This document shows positions 34,050 to 45,314 of a stretch of 64,000 nt of DNA, one piece after another. Position numbers and translations under genes: made by a program. The notes under the pieces are model-generated. The model was not told the DNA's origin and searched no databases. It saw only the letters and a program-made list of their open reading frames with translations. The DNA comes from Anaeramoeba flamelloides. Taxonomy: Eukaryota; Metamonada; Anaeramoebidae. How positions within the stretch are numbered: the first letter of the stretch is position 1; every line of letters starts with the position of its first letter. Location: the NCBI GenBank assembly GCA_027625915.1, contig JANTQA010000008.1, positions 4,581,501 through 4,645,500 on the forward strand, in the 5' to 3' direction.

Positions 34050-35507
34050 TTATAGAAATTCGAGGAAATTATCCATTTCTGGTTGGCTTTGCAATAAAAC
34101 AAACTGTGAATCTTCTACGAATGAAAATGGATCTCGTACCATAAACAAGCCTTCACAGCTATCTTTTAAACCGTTTTCTTGTTGGATATTGTTTTCAAAC
34201 GGCTTGTTTAATTGGATATTGAATTGATCTTCAAATTTAACGGGGTGCTTTTGTTGGAGATGTAAACTATTTAAATTGACTTTATTTTTAAAATCTTTCC
34301 AATTTCCCAGCTGGAAATGAGATTGTTGGTTATTTGGGGAGGGAAGTGTTGGTGGGGACAGTAAAAATTTTTCGAGATTTTCCTCTTGTTTTTGGTTTTG
34401 TTTTTGTTCTTGTTCTTGTTTTTGTTTTTGTTCTTGTTGTTGGATTTTTTCTTTCATTTGCCATTGTTGTTGTATTTTTTCTTTACTTTGCTGTTGCTGG
34501 TGCTTCTGCTGTTTTATTATTTGTGTAATTAAATTCTGTTTTTTTTGTTGGTTTTGTTGTTCGAAATTTTGAAATTGGTGATAATTAATTGATGGCTCAA
34601 CATTAATAAATAGTCGTTTCCTGAAATTAATGTTTGGTTCGTTGTTGGGCTGTGATTTGTTTTCAAAAACATTATTAAATTGTTTATTAAAATTAATATC
34701 ATCATTCCAATGGGTCTTAATATGAATATTATTTATGGTATTAGTTATATTATCAGTATTCGTATTAGTGCTGGTATTAATAATTGTTTTCCCATTTTTA
34801 ATTATCTTCTCTCCATCTTTCATATTATTGATCATCTTATTATCAAGTCGCGTACAATTATTGAATTGATAGTATTGCTGGTGCTTTTCCTTCTGTTGGA
34901 TCCCAATGTTTATTTTTGCGTTACTTGTACGAATTTTCTCATTCTCGTTGTTATTAGACATCGGTTTCTTTCTTTTGGTTTGTTGTTTGTTGGTAACTAT
35001 TTGTTTTTTTGTTAATTGTTTGGTTTCAATTGTCGGCCAAGAAATTGGTAATTTAGTTTTGGTTTTTGGTTTTCTTTGTGTTTTTGTTGGTTTTTTGTTT
35101 TTTACAAGACGAGAGGTTTTTTTTCTTATTTTTTTCTTTTTATGCGTCTCTTCCTTCGGTTTCTTCCCAAAAACCATCCACTCGCGGTTATAGTTCGAAA
35201 CATTATAAAGCCCAAACGCACTTCGGAAAAATGTTGCCAACCCTCGTTGTAAAGATTTCTTGGGCTTGTCCAGGATTTTGACGAGATCGTTGAGGCAATC
35301 GCGCTTTATTCGAACAAGACTTGGCTTTGCAAGACTAGTTCCATTCGGCTGCGAAGAAAGGCTTTGTAAGTGCTCAAGTTCGAGCCCATGGATGCCCTGT
35401 GGATACCATTTAATCATAAATTCTAATCTTTCACGAAAAGATCCTGCGTCGCGGAAGTGCGTTCCTTTTTTGATCTCAATCTTGGTGGAAATTATTGATT
35501 GATCCAT
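34050..35507 (-). CDS. Unrecognised basic Q/N-rich protein
   Basis: A 485-residue single-exon protein that I do not recognise. Residues about 1-115 have ordinary composition and could fold: FRERLEFMIKWYPQGIHGLE, then LVRIKRDCLNDLVKILDKP, then FFRSAFGLYNVSNYNREWMV. This part of the DNA is also visibly richer in G and C. Residues about 118-185 are strongly basic (KKPKEETHKKKKIRKKTSR and more), a likely nuclear or nucleic-acid-binding segment. Residues about 190-400 are Asn-, then Gln/Lys-rich and probably disordered, with runs such as QQEQKQKQEQEQKQNQKQEE. The last 60 residues again look ordered and turn acidic-hydrophobic, ending EMDNFLEFL. That layout (small globular N-terminus, basic linker, Q-rich middle, acidic-hydrophobic tail) is what many transcription regulators look like, but no DNA-binding domain is identified, so the function is open. 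Confidence 0.75.
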   Translation of the reverse strand: MDQSIISTKIEIKKGTHFRDAGSFRERLEFMIKWYPQGIHGLELEHLQSLSSQPNGTSLAKPSLVRIKRDCLNDLVKILDKPKKSLQRGLATFFRSAFGLYNVSNYNREWMVFGKKPKEETHKKKKIRKKTSRLVKNKKPTKTQRKPKTKTKLPISWPTIETKQLTKKQIVTNKQQTKRKKPMSNNNENEKIRTSNAKINIGIQQKEKHQQYYQFNNCTRLDNKMINNMKDGEKIIKNGKTIINTSTNTNTDNITNTINNIHIKTHWNDDINFNKQFNNVFENKSQPNNEPNINFRKRLFINVEPSINYHQFQNFEQQNQQKKQNLITQIIKQQKHQQQQSKEKIQQQWQMKEKIQQQEQKQKQEQEQKQNQKQEENLEKFLLSPPTLPSPNNQQSHFQLGNWKDFKNKVNLNSLHLQQKHPVKFEDQFNIQLNKPFENNIQQENGLKDSCEGLFMVRDPFSFVEDSQFVLLQSQPEMDNFLEFL

Positions 35508-37077
35508 ATTTTTCTTTCTTTTTGGTATCGAAATTCGGTTGAAAAAAAAGTAAGCGGAAGAATTTGTAATGACAAAATGAGTTTTTGAAGAAAATAGAAG
35601 TAATTATCGAATTTTATCAAACAAAAAAAAATTAAAAACAAAAATAAAAAAAAAACAAAAATGGAAAATTCAACAAAACCTTCAGTGAATGAACTTACAA
35701 CTTTTGGGGTTTAGATCACAATCTTGAGTTTTTTTGAAAAATAAATTTTTGAAATTGCAACTTCGAAATGTTTTTTTTTTGTCGATGGGTTTTGGGAGAC
35801 GTCAGTGAAAAAGTGTGGCCAATTGCCCCTTTGGTTTGAAAATTTTGTGAGAAGTTAAAGGTAAATTTTGTTAGATGTTGAAAAGTTTTGTCAAATGTTC
35901 CAAATAGATTATTTCTATTTCTTTTTTCTCTTGTTTTGTTTTTTGTTTCACTGGTTTTGATTGGATTAGGTGTCTAAATTAAACCTTTTTTTTTTTTTTT
36001 AATTTTTTCTGAGAAAAAAATTAAAGTTCTTCAATTTTTGATTGTTATGGAATAAATGTAATCGTAAAAATAGGTTGTTCAATAAAACAAAACACTTTCC
36101 AATAAACAAAAAAATGTCGAAAGGATAAAAGGTTATCAATATCTTATCTGAAATTATAACAATTGACTTTGATTGTGTATTATTTTGTTTGAAACAAAGG
36201 AAGGGAATATGGAAAATTTATGGTTTGGAAAATTCTTGAGTGATTATTTTTTGAAACAAATCTTATTTCTGGAAGACACCAGAAAAATATCTGATCAATT
36301 TTGATTTTTTTTTTTATTTTTTGTTTTTCCAAGGTTTTTCCTCAACAATTGAAAATATCGATAAAAATTCTTTCACTCAAAGAAATTTTTAATTTTTGTT
36401 CTTCTTTACAGATCATTTCTGAAATATTCATAAGAATACTTTTTGTTTTTTGTAATTTTTTTTTTTCAAATTATTTTTTCTACAAGTCTTAAAATATTCA
36501 AAGTTTTCATTTTGACAATAGAAAATAAATTAAATTGCAAAAACAAGTCTCATAATTGATAAATAAGAGACTAGTAAAAATATTAATTCACAATTATTAA
36601 TAACTTTTAATATTTACTTTTTTTAAAATGACAAAATTAGGTTAAAAATGACCAAATACATCTAGAGACAAACTACAAAGACACCACACACCTTTGAGAT
36701 TTTTGTCATTAAGATCCAATTAATAAGAGTCATATAATGATTTAATTTGTTGCTGGAAAAAATTATCTTGATAAAGGGATTAATTCCACGAGATTTATCA
36801 AAAACTTTTTGTTTAAAAGACACTTATTCAAAATTTAAAAAAAAAGATTGGTGTATATTTAAAACACTGTGCTTATTGCTGCCGAGTATTAAAAGGGGTT
36901 TGTCACCATTGAAACAGAACATCTATTTGATTATCCTGAAGAAATATTATTGTCACAAGTTCAAGGAGGAAACCTTGATGTTCAAGTGAGGCAAAAAAGG
37001 GGTTTGATGAATTTGATAGGTTGGCTTTTCATCATCAATTTAAGTGTTTTTCAGATTATTTCGTATCTTTTTTTTTT
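35508..37077. other. Intergenic DNA with one coding-like patch
   Basis: Mostly A and T runs. Around 36.66-37.06 kb composition is more mixed, and a frame of 50 or so codons (about 36897-37050) reads FVTIETEHLFDYPEEILLSQ followed by VQGGNLDVQVRQKRGLMNL. It is closed upstream by a stop and overlaps a second open frame in another phase. It may be a gene remnant, but no family is recognised. Confidence 0.3.
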
Positions 37078-37538
37078 ACTGTTGAGAGAAAAATGTTGGA
37101 CACAGAAAAATGGTTGGACACTACTTTTTAATTGGGAACCTTAGTAAAATTGAAAATCAAATCCTATTGATAACTAGGTGAATTTTATATAAATCCAGGT
37201 TTAAATGTGTTACAAGTTCATTAATTTGTGGTATGTGTAGAATACTCATTTGAATGGTTGATAACTAAAGTAGATCATGCTATTTTAACAAAAATCCAAG
37301 TTTTAGTAAAGTTTACTATTAATTCTGTAAATGATAATTTTTAAAAGTGCTTTAGATTATAAGAGATAAGGTTTTGAAAAAGTAGAATTACATTAATCAT
37401 TATTCTAATAAGTAGATTATTGTTATTTTCTTTAGTTATTTCACAAACGATTGAAATTAAAAATCATTTCCAGTAATGTTCCCAATTAAAATTGCCGTCC
37501 AACTATTTTTCTCTTTCCCACATTTTTCTCTCATCAGT
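37078..37538. mobile_element. Foldback element with ~61-bp inverted ends (R4 core)
   Basis: The arms are 37078-37139 and 37478-37538. Both carry GAGAGAAAAATGT, GAGAAAAAT or CAGAAAAAT followed by GTTGGAC, then TTTTAATTGGGAAC on the inner side, in inverted orientation, with several mismatches. The ~340-bp core matches the repeat at 4400-4715. No coding potential. Confidence 0.65.
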
Positions 37539-39989
37539 TAATCGATTATTTGTGTAATTGGCAACTTTGATTGTAGAAAAAAAGTACCAATATTTAACTA
37601 TTATTTCTAACAAAGTAAAATAAATAGCACTAATTAGAAAATTATATCTTTTACTTAATTTTTTTTTTTTGAAACAATTTTTCGTTAATACTGATAAATT
37701 CAAATAAATATCTGAAAAATTTTACGACCTTTTCCTTTTTCAATTTTTTTTACCTAAGCTTTGAATTAATTTTTTCATTGGTTTGAATTTTTAGAAACTT
37801 CGTAAAATTGGTTTGACTTGAAAATGTTCTTTCTCTTATGTTGTTTTAGAAATTGAAGTTTTAAATTACAAAAATCGAAATTGAATAAAAAATTTTATTA
37901 AATTTATTATTATTTATTAATAACTTAAAAAAAAATAAAACCCATTTAAAAATAATAATTCTTAATCAACCTTTATTTTCATAACTTTTTAATCCTCAAA
38001 AAATTAATTATTTAAAAAGGCCATTAATTTTTACATGATCTAAAATAATAATAATAATATTATAAATTTATTAAGATTTAATCATTAAAATTCAATTTAA
38101 GTTTCTTTTTTTTTTTTCTTGTAATATTAACAGTTCAATAATATATCTAATAAAAAATTATTGGACATAACATCAAGGGTTGGATTCAACAACTTTATTT
38201 ATTAGACTTTAACAACTATTTACTCAAATGAGAAAATATCTGTGATCATTATAGATATATATATATATATATATATAATAGATATATTTTTATCATATAT
38301 TTGCATTATTTCCTTTTAAACTGCCATTTTTATTTGTTTATAAAGAACCAAAATAACCCAATAAAGTAAAAATTGAAAAACAAAAAATAAAAAAACCCTC
38401 TTTGTAAAAATAAATAATTATTAAAATAATAATTTTTTCACATAAAATAACTTTTTTCAATTTTAATTTAATAATATGAAAAAAACATATTTCCTGCCTA
38501 ATTACTCTTTTATACCTATCACCTAAATATCAATTCTAACTACAATTATTTTTTTAAAAAAAGAAATAAAATAATCTAATAAATTTCCAAATTTTCAATT
38601 AAAAAAAATTTTGTTTTGACTTTGGGAAATGGTAGAAATTACCCTATATTGATGATTTTAATTGTGAGAGCCATACTCAAAAGTATTTTTTTGAGTAACA
38701 AATGATAAGGTAAAATTGGAATCAAACTATCTTTAACGACACTATTTGTTCAACGAACCAAAATAAATCAGCTCAGAATTTTTTAACTAATCAATTTTTT
38801 GAAGATTTTTTGTTATTAAATATTTTAATTCAATTCAAATGTGTTTTGAATTAAAAAAAATGTTAAAATGAATATATGACAATTATTCAAAGAACAAATT
38901 AAATATAATAATAATATATGAGAATAAGCGAATTTAAAACAAATCTTAACTTTTTGAAGAACTAAACAACTTATCATTTCAAAATAAATTTGCTTAAACC
39001 AATAAAGTATAAAAAAATTCAATCAAAGCATATTTTCGAAGAAATTTTTTATCTTTCTCTTCTTAATTTTAATAAATCCAAACAAGGTATTAACATTGAA
39101 TTTTCGTCAATAAATATTTGTTTTTTATTTTGACAATTTTCGTTTTTTACAAAAGCAGCTTCAAAATTTTTTTTTTCCAAATAATTTAATCAAAATAATC
39201 AAAAAAAAAAAAAAAAAAAAAAAAGAATAATACTATTAAGATAAAATGAAAGGGTATTAATTATTGAAACAAAAAATTAACTACAAAATTTTCAACTAAA
39301 AGAAAAGAGTTAAGAGGAAAATTTAATGTAGAATTCCAAATTATTGTTTTATTTTTTCAAATTGATCAAAAAAAAACTAATTAAAAAATCAAACATATAT
39401 ACACAATTAATAAATATGTCTACATATAACTTAAAAAAAAACACTTTTTCTTGAATCGAACCAGAATTGATTGAATATAATTTCAATTTGACCAAAACTT
39501 ATTTCAAATATAACAAGATATATGCTTCTCAAAAAAATTCCAAACATTTTTTTTTTTCAATTTAGTATTAAAAATAAAGAGTGACCAAGAAAAAGTAAGA
39601 TTTTAAATGTTATATAAATAAGATCAATCAATAAAAGATTATTTTTTTTATGGATCAGTTTTATTATTATTTTTCTTTCCATTTTTTTGATCAAAAAAGT
39701 AATATCTTAAATGGGGTATATTCTACTTTTCTAGTTATCAAACCATTTATTCAACATATTTAAGGAATAATGTTCACTTGCTAACTTTGAATAAATACTG
39801 GCTATTCAAAATTGGTTAATTATATGACCCCTGAAAAATAATAAAAAGTCACAAAATTAAACAAAAAAATGTGAATTTTTTTTTTCTGAAATATTTGTTA
39901 ATTTGATTATTGTTAAAACAATATTTAATAATAAAATCATAACTGCATGTGTGTTTGAGTAAAAGAATGAAGCTTCAAAATATCAATAT
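37539..39989. other. AT-rich intergenic DNA
   Basis: No gene. Contains an AT microsatellite at about 38255-38277 and a poly-A run near 39200-39224. Open frames here (for example 38825-39022, minus) lack motifs. Confidence 0.4.
38255..38277. repeat. (AT)n microsatellite
   Basis: About 11 AT units. Confidence 0.9.
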
Positions 39990-40568
39990 AAACTCCTTTT
40001 CAGTCAAAGTACTCAAGTTTTATTGAAGAAATAGAACATATACTATAAGTTTACTTCATTATTCTTCTCAAAAGAAAATTCCAATTTTTAGATCAAAATC
40101 ATTTTTTCTCATTTTGTAAATTTCATTTTTTCTCATTTTCTAATTTTTTTTTTATTTTTTGATTTTTACTTTTTTTTTTTTCTTATTTTGTAGTAAAAAA
40201 GTCAATTTTTAAAAAAAAAACAAACTTTTTGCACTCAAGATTAGCATTAAGAAAAGTGAGATTTTTTATTTTCTTTTATAATTCATACTATTATAATAAA
40301 AATTCCTATTACCAAAAATTAAATTTCCTAAGGAATTTGCAAGATTTTGCAATACGACCTTCTGATGTAAAGTGGCCCAAAAAATTTTTTTAATATTTTT
40401 TTTTTTTGAAATTTATAGTTTGTTCGTATGTTTCGTTTACTGTTATCGTCTCCGATCGGAATTTTATTATTTCTCTTATTTATCTACGATCTTTGTTTGT
40501 TAATTCTTAAAAAATGTCTTTTTTTTTTTTCATTTTTGGCTGTGCGCTTTTGAGTGAAATGGAGTTAA
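39990..40568 (+). mobile_element. R1 non-autonomous DNA element, copy c
   Basis: About 579 bp and the best preserved R1. The left end AAACTCCTTTTCAGTCAAAG and right end TTTTGAGTGAAATGGAGTT are inverted repeats (about 14 of 19 positions). The interior shares CAAGTTTTATTGAA, TTCATTATTCTTCTC, a T-rich tract, GAAATTTATAGTTTGTTC, ATTTCTCTTATTT and TTAATTCTTAAAAA with copies a and b. No open frame. Confidence 0.8.
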
Positions 40569-42397
40569 TTTTACTTTTATTTCCCAATTTTTAAAAAAAA
40601 TTTAAACAAATACAATTAATTTGAATTACTAATAAACAAAAAAATATAAATAGTATCAAATAAAGTATGTAAATAAATACATTCCTTTTTTTATACTCTT
40701 AATATTTGAAAAAAAAAAAATATTATTACCTAATCTTTTAAATTTCATAACTTTTAATAAATTATGATAAAGAAAATAAATGATCAATTTTTTAAGATCT
40801 CGAATATTCAATATTTTGTTTATAAATCCACCATTTTGAAGATAAGATAAATTTTACAATGGTATTTTTTCATAAAAAACAATCAGAAATCTCCCAAAGT
40901 GTGATTATTTCTAAATAAATTATATTTCGTAAATATTACAAATTCTTTTTTCGAATGGAAAAATATATACAAAAACTATCAAATCTTTTTTAATATATAT
41001 TTAATTAAAAAATAAATGAATTATTTTTGAAAATGATAATTAATTTCAAGAAATTTGGAAAATTTGTTACTTTATCAAGTTCAATCCAATCTTTATATAA
41101 ATAAGCACTCTAGTACCTTTGGTAAACAATATATGGGATTTGATAAAAACTTAATTTTACATTGACTTGAAGTTTCGTAGAAGATTATGATATTTTAAGT
41201 GTGATTTTTTTTTATTTTTTTTTTTTTGGGTTGATTGGCCTTTAACTTATTAGGAAGGTTAATAAAGATGAAAAATGAAATATTTCTTTACTTTTTTTTT
41301 TCGGAACCAAAAATTCATTTTTTCAAGATTCAAAGGATAGGTGGGTAAAAATTAAAATTAAAAAAAATATATAAATTTTGAGTTGTCAATTAAAACTTTT
41401 ATTTAGGTTTGGGTTATTTGAAAACTTGGTAAAAATTATTATTATTATTATTCTTTAGACCATTGGATAAAAATTATATAAATATTTCAATTCAAAATCT
41501 AAAAAATATCATTTATTATTAAATCTTTAATAATATATTGATCTTGTACCAATAAATTTGGATTTTAGAAAAGAAAAATTTAATTTTGAACCACCAATAA
41601 AATCACAAATAAGTTGAAGAGGGGAGTATCATATAGCTAAATTAACAATTTGTCAGTACCTAATATATTTAATTGTTTCAGAGAAATTAAATCTTAATTC
41701 AAGGATGTAAAAGATATGGAAAAAAAAAACCCGAAAACAATGAAAAAAATCACTCAAAATTATAAAAGATTTTGAATATAATTTATTTAATGTAATGTGA
41801 GTTCTGATGGATTTCTGTGGAAAATGAATACAACAGAAATCCATTAACTATACACTTTAAGCCTTTTGACCAATCTGATTCAAGGTGCTATTAGTAAAAC
41901 TTAACGCAAACCCAAATAATCCTTAACATACAAATCCAAATAATTTTAGACTTTTTTTTTTAGATATTTTTTACTGTTTTCTTCTTTTTTTAAGTTTATT
42001 CATTTTTTTTTAGACTCTTTTTTTTTTTATATGTACTTCATTTTATTTTTGAAAACTATAGTGACTTTAAAATTCTACTATATGACTACTACTAGACAAG
42101 AAGTCTGACAGTAGTTTAATAAGAAGATACAAATTTAGTTACTCCAAATTCTTTCTTTAACAGATATAATTATTTTTTTTAATATTTAACCCTTAACAAT
42201 AAATCCAATTCCGAATTTTTTGTCATGGTATATTTATTCAGCTTTATTTTTTATTATTTTTTTATTATTTATTTTTAAAGTTATGGGCAAATGGTAAATT
42301 ATTTTTAATATTTCAATTAATAAGTGGTTATAAGTTAGTGTTTAGTCGAATAATTTATTTAATAAAGTTTTTTTTTGGAAAAATCGAATTATAATTC
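40569..42397. other. AT-rich intergenic DNA
   Basis: No gene or recognised repeat. It includes an ATT run at about 41439-41451 and many T runs. Confidence 0.4.
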
Positions 42398-43453
42398 ACC
42401 AAGAATGTTGAACTGTGCTTTTGTATATAAGTTTTTGAAAATAAAGGAAACAAAAAAATGGAATCAAAAGAGGAAAAAAATTGAAAAAATGTTTCTCAAA
42501 AGATAATTTTTTTCAATCTTTTTATTAAACTCGAATTACTATTAGTTTGTTTATCCAACATTTTAAGGTTATTATTACCTGAAATTGGGTAAAATATTAT
42601 CTTTTATTTGGTGTGACAACATGTTAACTATTTTCTTTGTTGATCGATCCTAGACTTTGTATGAATTTCAATGAACAACACGGAAATTTTTGGCAATATA
42701 TTAATTTTTTTTTTCCCAAAACCAAATTAAAGTGTGAAAAACCAAGAAATTGAAATGTTTAATAAAAAAAATTGATTTGTGGTTTGTCAATTAGATATTT
42801 TTAATATGATTTATGTTGAATTTGAAGCTTTTAAAAAAAATATTTTTTTTTTTTTTTAGTTAAATTGAGGAAAAAAGGTGAAATAAGATTTACAATTGAA
42901 GAGTGTAAGGTTTATATATTGGAAGGTTAGTTTTAAAAAAATGATATTTGTGGGTTTTTGATGGAAATATTTAATTAAGTTTGGTTTTATTAAAAGCTTT
43001 TAAAAACAGATTTTTTATTATTTCGTTAAAGAATAAAAGGTCAACCTGAATTATATTCTACAATCCACAAACCAAGTATTTTTATTAAACACATTCCTAT
43101 TTATTAGTTTTACACTCATCAATTGAGATTTCGGATAAAAAAAAAATAAATTGTCAAAAAAGGCCATTTTTGACAGAATTAAAACTCATACCAAGCCAAA
43201 GATAGATCACCTCAGAACCAAATTAACAAGTGGACACAAACAAAAAAAAGATAATCTACTTTCAAATTTCAGGGATTGTAAACCTTAAAATGTTGAATAA
43301 ACCAATTAATATTAATTAGAGTTTAATAAAAAGATTGAAAAAAATTATCTTTTGAGAAACATTTTTTCAATTTTTTTCCTCTTTTGATTCCATTTTTTTG
43401 TTTCATTTATTTTCAAAAACTTATATACAAAAGCACAGTTCAACATTCTTGGT
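42398..43453. mobile_element. Long foldback element with 134-bp nearly identical outer arms
   Basis: The outer arms, 42398-42531 and 43320-43453, are inverted copies with a single mismatch that I could see. Inward of them, 42590-42760 and about 43110-43260 are also inverted copies of each other but strongly diverged (ATTATCTTT, a GTTAA block, GATC.ATC.T, then a GTATGA block). The segment 42895-43320 matches 52010-52440 in direct orientation, so half of the structure exists alone elsewhere. No open frame with a known motif. The right end lies about 140 bp beyond the 3' end of the neighbouring minus-strand gene. Confidence 0.75.
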
Positions 43454-43595
43454 ACAGTGTGTATCGATTTCTAAAAAAACAAAAAAAATATTTCGAATGG
43501 ATCGATTAAAAACATAATGGAATAATACAAAAAAAAAACAAGTAAACAAACAAAATAAAATAAAATAAAAATAAAAAAAAAGACAAGTCAGATAT

Positions 43596-44598
43596 TTATA
43601 TTAATTTACTCATTAATAACTCAATATTTGTAAGTTTTTCAATGAATTCAAGGGGTACTTGTGATTTAAGCTCTAGAATTAAGAGGGGCCAGTGGTTGGT
43701 TAAAAAGGGTAGCATTAAATTTACATCATTTTTTGATTCTATTAAGCGTTCTACAATGTCTTCGATAAAATTGAGTGCCTTTTGGTATTCGAATCTGTTT
43801 AACAATTCCTTAACAGTGAAAAACACACCAGAATATTCATTATAAAAAAGAAAAATTTCAGAAAGAGAAAAAAGAATTTCGCTTGTATAATTTTCCAGAG
43901 CGATCGTATCTGAAATATTTTTTTGAATCTTCTCAAATTGCATCTTTTTTAAATAATTTTTTATATGCTTATTTAATTTTTTATTACTTTTTATATTTGT
44001 AAAATAATTAAGTAATTTATAATTTATGGTTTGTTCGTCGTCGCTACCTTTACCGTTACTTCTCTTTTTCTTCTTTCCATTGCTTTTAAGAGTCTCGTTT
44101 CTCATTTTCTTTTTCTTTCCATTGCATCCATTTGCAAGACTGTCTCTTTCATTGAAACTCATGCTCAAACCGAAATCCAAATCCAAATCCAAATCCAAAT
44201 CCAAATCATACTCGCCCAGATCAAAATCGAGCTCATCAAGATCAAAATCGAAATCACTAAGATCAAAATCGATCTCTAAATCTGCGGAATCAAAATCCAA
44301 ATTCCCGTCCAAATCAGAAGAATTCTCATTCAAAAAGAAATTTTTCATACTGCCGTCAAGGACACAAATTATTACATAGGAATTTAATAAGACAGAGAAG
44401 GCCATTTGGTAATTCTCATTTGAGATATAAGCCTCGCTGAGTTTAATTAGTGTTCCCATTTGCTGAACAGTTTTTGGAAAGTCATATAAATCAACATAAT
44501 CAAAGAGCGATCTTTTTTGCTTTTTAAACAGAGAATTTTGCAGTTCAATCCCCTTCAGCAATTCGGTTAATTGGAGATCAGTTTCTTTTTCTTGTTCT

Positions 44599-44641
<43 letters not shown>

Positions 44642-45314
44642 GTTCTTGTTGGCAGCTACTGTTTTGAGAAGAATCCTGAAATTGTTTTACTTTTTTGATC
44701 TTATTCACAGTCGTTTCAAAGCTGTAAATTCCTGTGTCAAGAGGGGTTTTTAAAAACGGCTTTGGTGTTTCGCTTTCTTCGTCCATCCCGAATTCAAGGT
44801 CTATTTTTTTGGCCTTTGCCTTTTTGTTTTTTTCATTTCTCGACAGCAAATCGTAAATTAAGACAGAAGACGAGACAAGCAAGTCTAAATCCTTATTTTG
44901 AAATGCAATTTCGCGCGCCTGGAAAGAGAGATCAACTGCCTTTTGTGAATATTTGTTCTCTTTTAAATGCTCGCCATAGAAGGAAATTATTCTTGAATAA
45001 CACTTCATTTTTTCTTGATCGCTTGTTGCAAAATCTAAAGCACTCTTAAACTCTTTGAGTGCTTTCTTCGGGAAACCGTTGATCAGTGACTCATTTCCCA
45101 ATTTGATTTGGTTCAAACACAGGTCTTCCACGATAAATTTTGTTTTCAAATCCTTTTTGATCCCCAGCTGATCAACAGTAAAGTTTGAATATATTTTTTG
45201 TTTTGGTAGATCGATTTGTTTGTTGCCATTGAGGTTGTTGAAAAAGAGTTTTGGTATTTGAAAGAAAAGGTTGGGTTTCTTTTGCGTAAGAACTGGGAAG
45301 ATTGCAGACAACAT
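43596..45314 (-). CDS. TPR-like protein with Asp-rich alternating repeat
   Basis: A 572-residue single-exon protein, not recognised as a named family. Residues about 63-160 look like tetratricopeptide-type helical pairs: NQIKLGNESLINGFPKKALK, then EKMKCYSRIISFYGEHLKEN, then AVDLSFQAREIAFQNKD. A second helical region is at about 275-315 and a third at about 430-572. Low-complexity inserts separate them: QENENENENENENEKEQEKE near 225-241, an acidic alternating stretch near 325-385 built from DFDLD/DLDLD units, and a basic stretch near 395-425 (KKKKMRN..., GKKKKRSNGK) that could be a nuclear localisation signal. The protein may be a scaffold for a complex; PCI/COP9-like or TPR cochaperone roles are possible, but no diagnostic motif is seen. 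The start ATG is the first in frame. Confidence 0.75.
44172..44206 (-). repeat. Hexamer (AAATCC)n encoding Asp-Leu repeats
   Basis: About six tandem hexamers, in frame, that encode the DLDLDLDL core of the acidic region in the TPR-like protein. Confidence 0.9.
44602..44640 (-). repeat. Hexamer (GTTTTC)n encoding Asn-Glu repeats
   Basis: Six or seven tandem hexamers, in frame, encoding the NENENE tract of the TPR-like protein. Confidence 0.9.

Noticed and set aside
39445-39480. Possible tRNA T-arm (GGTTCGATTC on the minus strand)
   Set aside because: The flanking stem does not pair and no acceptor, D or anticodon arm could be drawn.
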